Assembly: GCF_023499255.1 (NCBI RefSeq)
Contig: NZ_CP092183.1
Span: forward strand, 5,638,501 to 5,702,500
Source: Couchioplanes caeruleus
Lineage (GTDB): Bacteria; Actinomycetota; Actinomycetes; Mycobacteriales; Micromonosporaceae
Reading direction: 5' to 3'
Length of the DNA stretch: 64,000 bases
The translations under genes and the position numbers were made by a program. The notes under the pieces are model-generated. The model was given only the letters and a program-made list of their open reading frames with translations, had not been told where the DNA came from and searched no databases. Each line of letters starts with the position of its first letter. The stretch's first letter is position 1. Shown in pieces: positions 62,748 through 64,000 of the stretch.

Positions 62748-63668
62748 GTGACCGACCTCGACTCTGATCCGTCGCTCTCCCGCCTCCCGGCATATCTACT
62801 CCGCTACCCCAACCCCTGGGGGTTGGAGCACCGCCGAGAGAAGGGACTCAAACAACTGCGGTCCGTGGTGGACCGCTGCCGTTTCGGCTACATCGGACTC
62901 CGGCTCGACGAGCTGCTGGAGATTGTCCGCCGGCTCGATGAGCAACCCGTCGGTACCGCAACAATGCTGGTAGACGACCTCGTAGACCGGATCGGTGCCA
63001 TGACGACCGGCGAGGTCGAGCAGCTGGTCGGCGTGCTGCTCGACCTGCACCGGCGAGAGATGCCGGGCTGGTGTCGCCTGCATCTCGATCGCGGCCTGCA
63101 ACGTCTGCTGTTCCAGCTGCACGTCCCGAAGGCCCACGATCTCGCATACGAGTGCGCCTGCAGCGAGCGATCCCACCGGCGCTGGGCCGCGTACAAGTTC
63201 TATGGCGAGCACGGGCTCGACGAACAAGCACGCTGTCTGCTGGCCGACCAGGTAGCCGCGGGGACGCTCGAGGAGCCGTCGAACGCGGCCTACTCGTTCT
63301 ACCCCGGGGCCCTGATCGCCCGGGACAGGTCGCTGGTCAACCGGCTCGGCCTGACGGCTGTCCTCGCGATCGCTCCCACGACACAGCACCGTAAGGAAGC
63401 GATCGAGGCCGCGATGACCGAACTTGCGCCGACGGACATCGCCGCCATCTGCGTGGACTACCCCCAGGAACTGGTCTGGGCGGTTCGCTCCCAAGACCGC
63501 ACCGACTACCTGCCGATCATCATGGACATGGTCGACGACTACCGCGACGACCCATATCTGCTTCACCGCGTGGTCGAATGCATCACCCGGATCGGCCGGC
63601 CCGACGAACTCGACTACGCGGTGCACGTCGCCTCAATGATCCTCGAATCCTCCCCGGCGGCAGGGTAG
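62748..63668 (+). CDS. Helical-repeat protein of unknown function
   Basis: About 306 residues from GTG 62,748. Alpha-helical throughout, with HEAT/TPR-like units (LDELLEIVRRLDEQPV, MTTGEVEQLVGVLLDLHRREM, AIEAAMTELAPTDIAAICVDYP, LHRVVECITRIGRPDELDYA). The CACSERSHRRWAAYKFYGEHG segment carries a Cys pair. No catalytic motif. It could be a scaffold or immunity-type protein; its role is not visible from context. Confidence 0.62.
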   Translation: MTDLDSDPSLSRLPAYLLRYPNPWGLEHRREKGLKQLRSVVDRCRFGYIGLRLDELLEIVRRLDEQPVGTATMLVDDLVDRIGAMTTGEVEQLVGVLLDLHRREMPGWCRLHLDRGLQRLLFQLHVPKAHDLAYECACSERSHRRWAAYKFYGEHGLDEQARCLLADQVAAGTLEEPSNAAYSFYPGALIARDRSLVNRLGLTAVLAIAPTTQHRKEAIEAAMTELAPTDIAAICVDYPQELVWAVRSQDRTDYLPIIMDMVDDYRDDPYLLHRVVECITRIGRPDELDYAVHVASMILESSPAAG

Positions 63669-63727
63669 CGGCCTGTTCCTGATACGGCTCGGCTGCTCGT
63701 CAAACGTCAGTCGGGCACCGGGAGCTC

Positions 63728-63937
63728 GTGAACACGCCCTCGCATACTGCCTGTCACGAGCGCCGGGCGGGTCAACGCCCGATCATCTCGTGGACCGGCG
63801 GCGAAAGCGCGGCAGCGGTGCCGATACCGGCGGTCCAGGCGGTGCTCTGCGCGGCCAGCATCCCGGCGGTCACCGCTGCACCCGCGGCGACCGCCACCGT
63901 GGTGGGCGCGGTGAGTCGGGCGTCGGGGTGGCGCTGA
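63728..63937 (+). CDS. Possible small hydrophobic peptide
   Basis: 69 residues from GTG 63,728 after GGGAG. The C-terminal half is Ala/Val/Pro-rich and hydrophobic (PAVQAVLCAASIPAVTAAPA). Composition-driven frames are common in such GC-rich DNA, so this is doubtful. Positions 63,938-64,000 hold nothing. Confidence 0.25.
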   Translation: MNTPSHTACHERRAGQRPIISWTGGESAAAVPIPAVQAVLCAASIPAVTAAPAATATVVGAVSRASGWR

Positions 63938-64000
63938 TAATTCGGGCGGGCTCCTTCCGAGTCGTCCCGGCGTGCTGAAGTCAGAGGGACATATATAAGC

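Overview
The window is high-GC DNA with actinomycete gene style: GTG/TTG starts, strong GGAGG-type ribosome sites, ATGA stop/start overlaps, and DUF397 and GPP34 genes. A Micromonosporales-like actinomycete is the best guess by inference; no rRNA, intact tRNA or core housekeeping gene fixes the taxon. The window reads as an accessory region: a dense defence/conflict island mixed with insertion sequences, gene fragments and long non-coding stretches.

Layout. 1-1.3 kb: a tRNA-like hairpin fragment and a 20-copy, 25-bp tandem array whose unit is a tRNA T-arm. 1.4-5.2 kb: a small gene, a LuxR-type regulator and a membrane-anchored STAND-like ATPase with TPR-like C-terminus. 5.7-8.7 kb: an unknown SH3-like/helical protein and a NucS-type nuclease joined to an EVE/PUA-like domain. 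8.9-9.8 kb: an intact IS5-family element with TTA target duplication. 10.8-13 kb: a lower-GC orphan gene and fragments of a hydrolase and an ABC ATPase. 13.0-18.8 kb: a three-gene operon led by a 1,626-residue caspase-HSP90-like fusion. 19-22.6 kb: an insertion-sequence graveyard (IS21 istA, truncated IS110, and an IS5-type element inserted inside a broken nuclease-like gene). 22.8-24.3 kb: a HEPN (R-x4-H) protein. 24.7-28.4 kb: a HigB/HigA-ImmA toxin-antitoxin pair divergent from a compact ubiquitin-like/JAB/E1 operon. 29.1-30.3 kb: an IS3 element with a frameshifted orfB. 30.3-38.6 kb: a complete type II Wadjet operon (jetA-B-C-D). 39-40 kb: a DUF6416-like gene. 40.3-50.3 kb: a secreted DNRLRE/LamG protein, a giant RHS toxin with a PD-(D/E)XK tip, and a probable immunity gene. 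50.9-53 kb: DUF397, GPP34 and a permease pseudogene with an in-frame TAG. 53-55.7 kb: orphan membrane proteins. 56-60 kb: an Avs-like Mrr-nuclease/STAND ATPase. 60.4-63.7 kb: unknown genes.

How the genes fit together. At least seven systems look like independent anti-phage, anti-plasmid or competition modules: STAND ATPases (two), caspase-HSP90, NucS-EVE, HEPN, ubiquitin-like conjugation/deconjugation with a TA pair, Wadjet, and RHS. The best candidates for poorly described biology are the E2-less Ubl-JAB-E1 operon sharing a palindromic control region with a HigBA-ImmA pair, the caspase-HSP90 operon, and the tRNA T-arm tandem array. Functions are assigned from motifs read by eye; no database search was possible.
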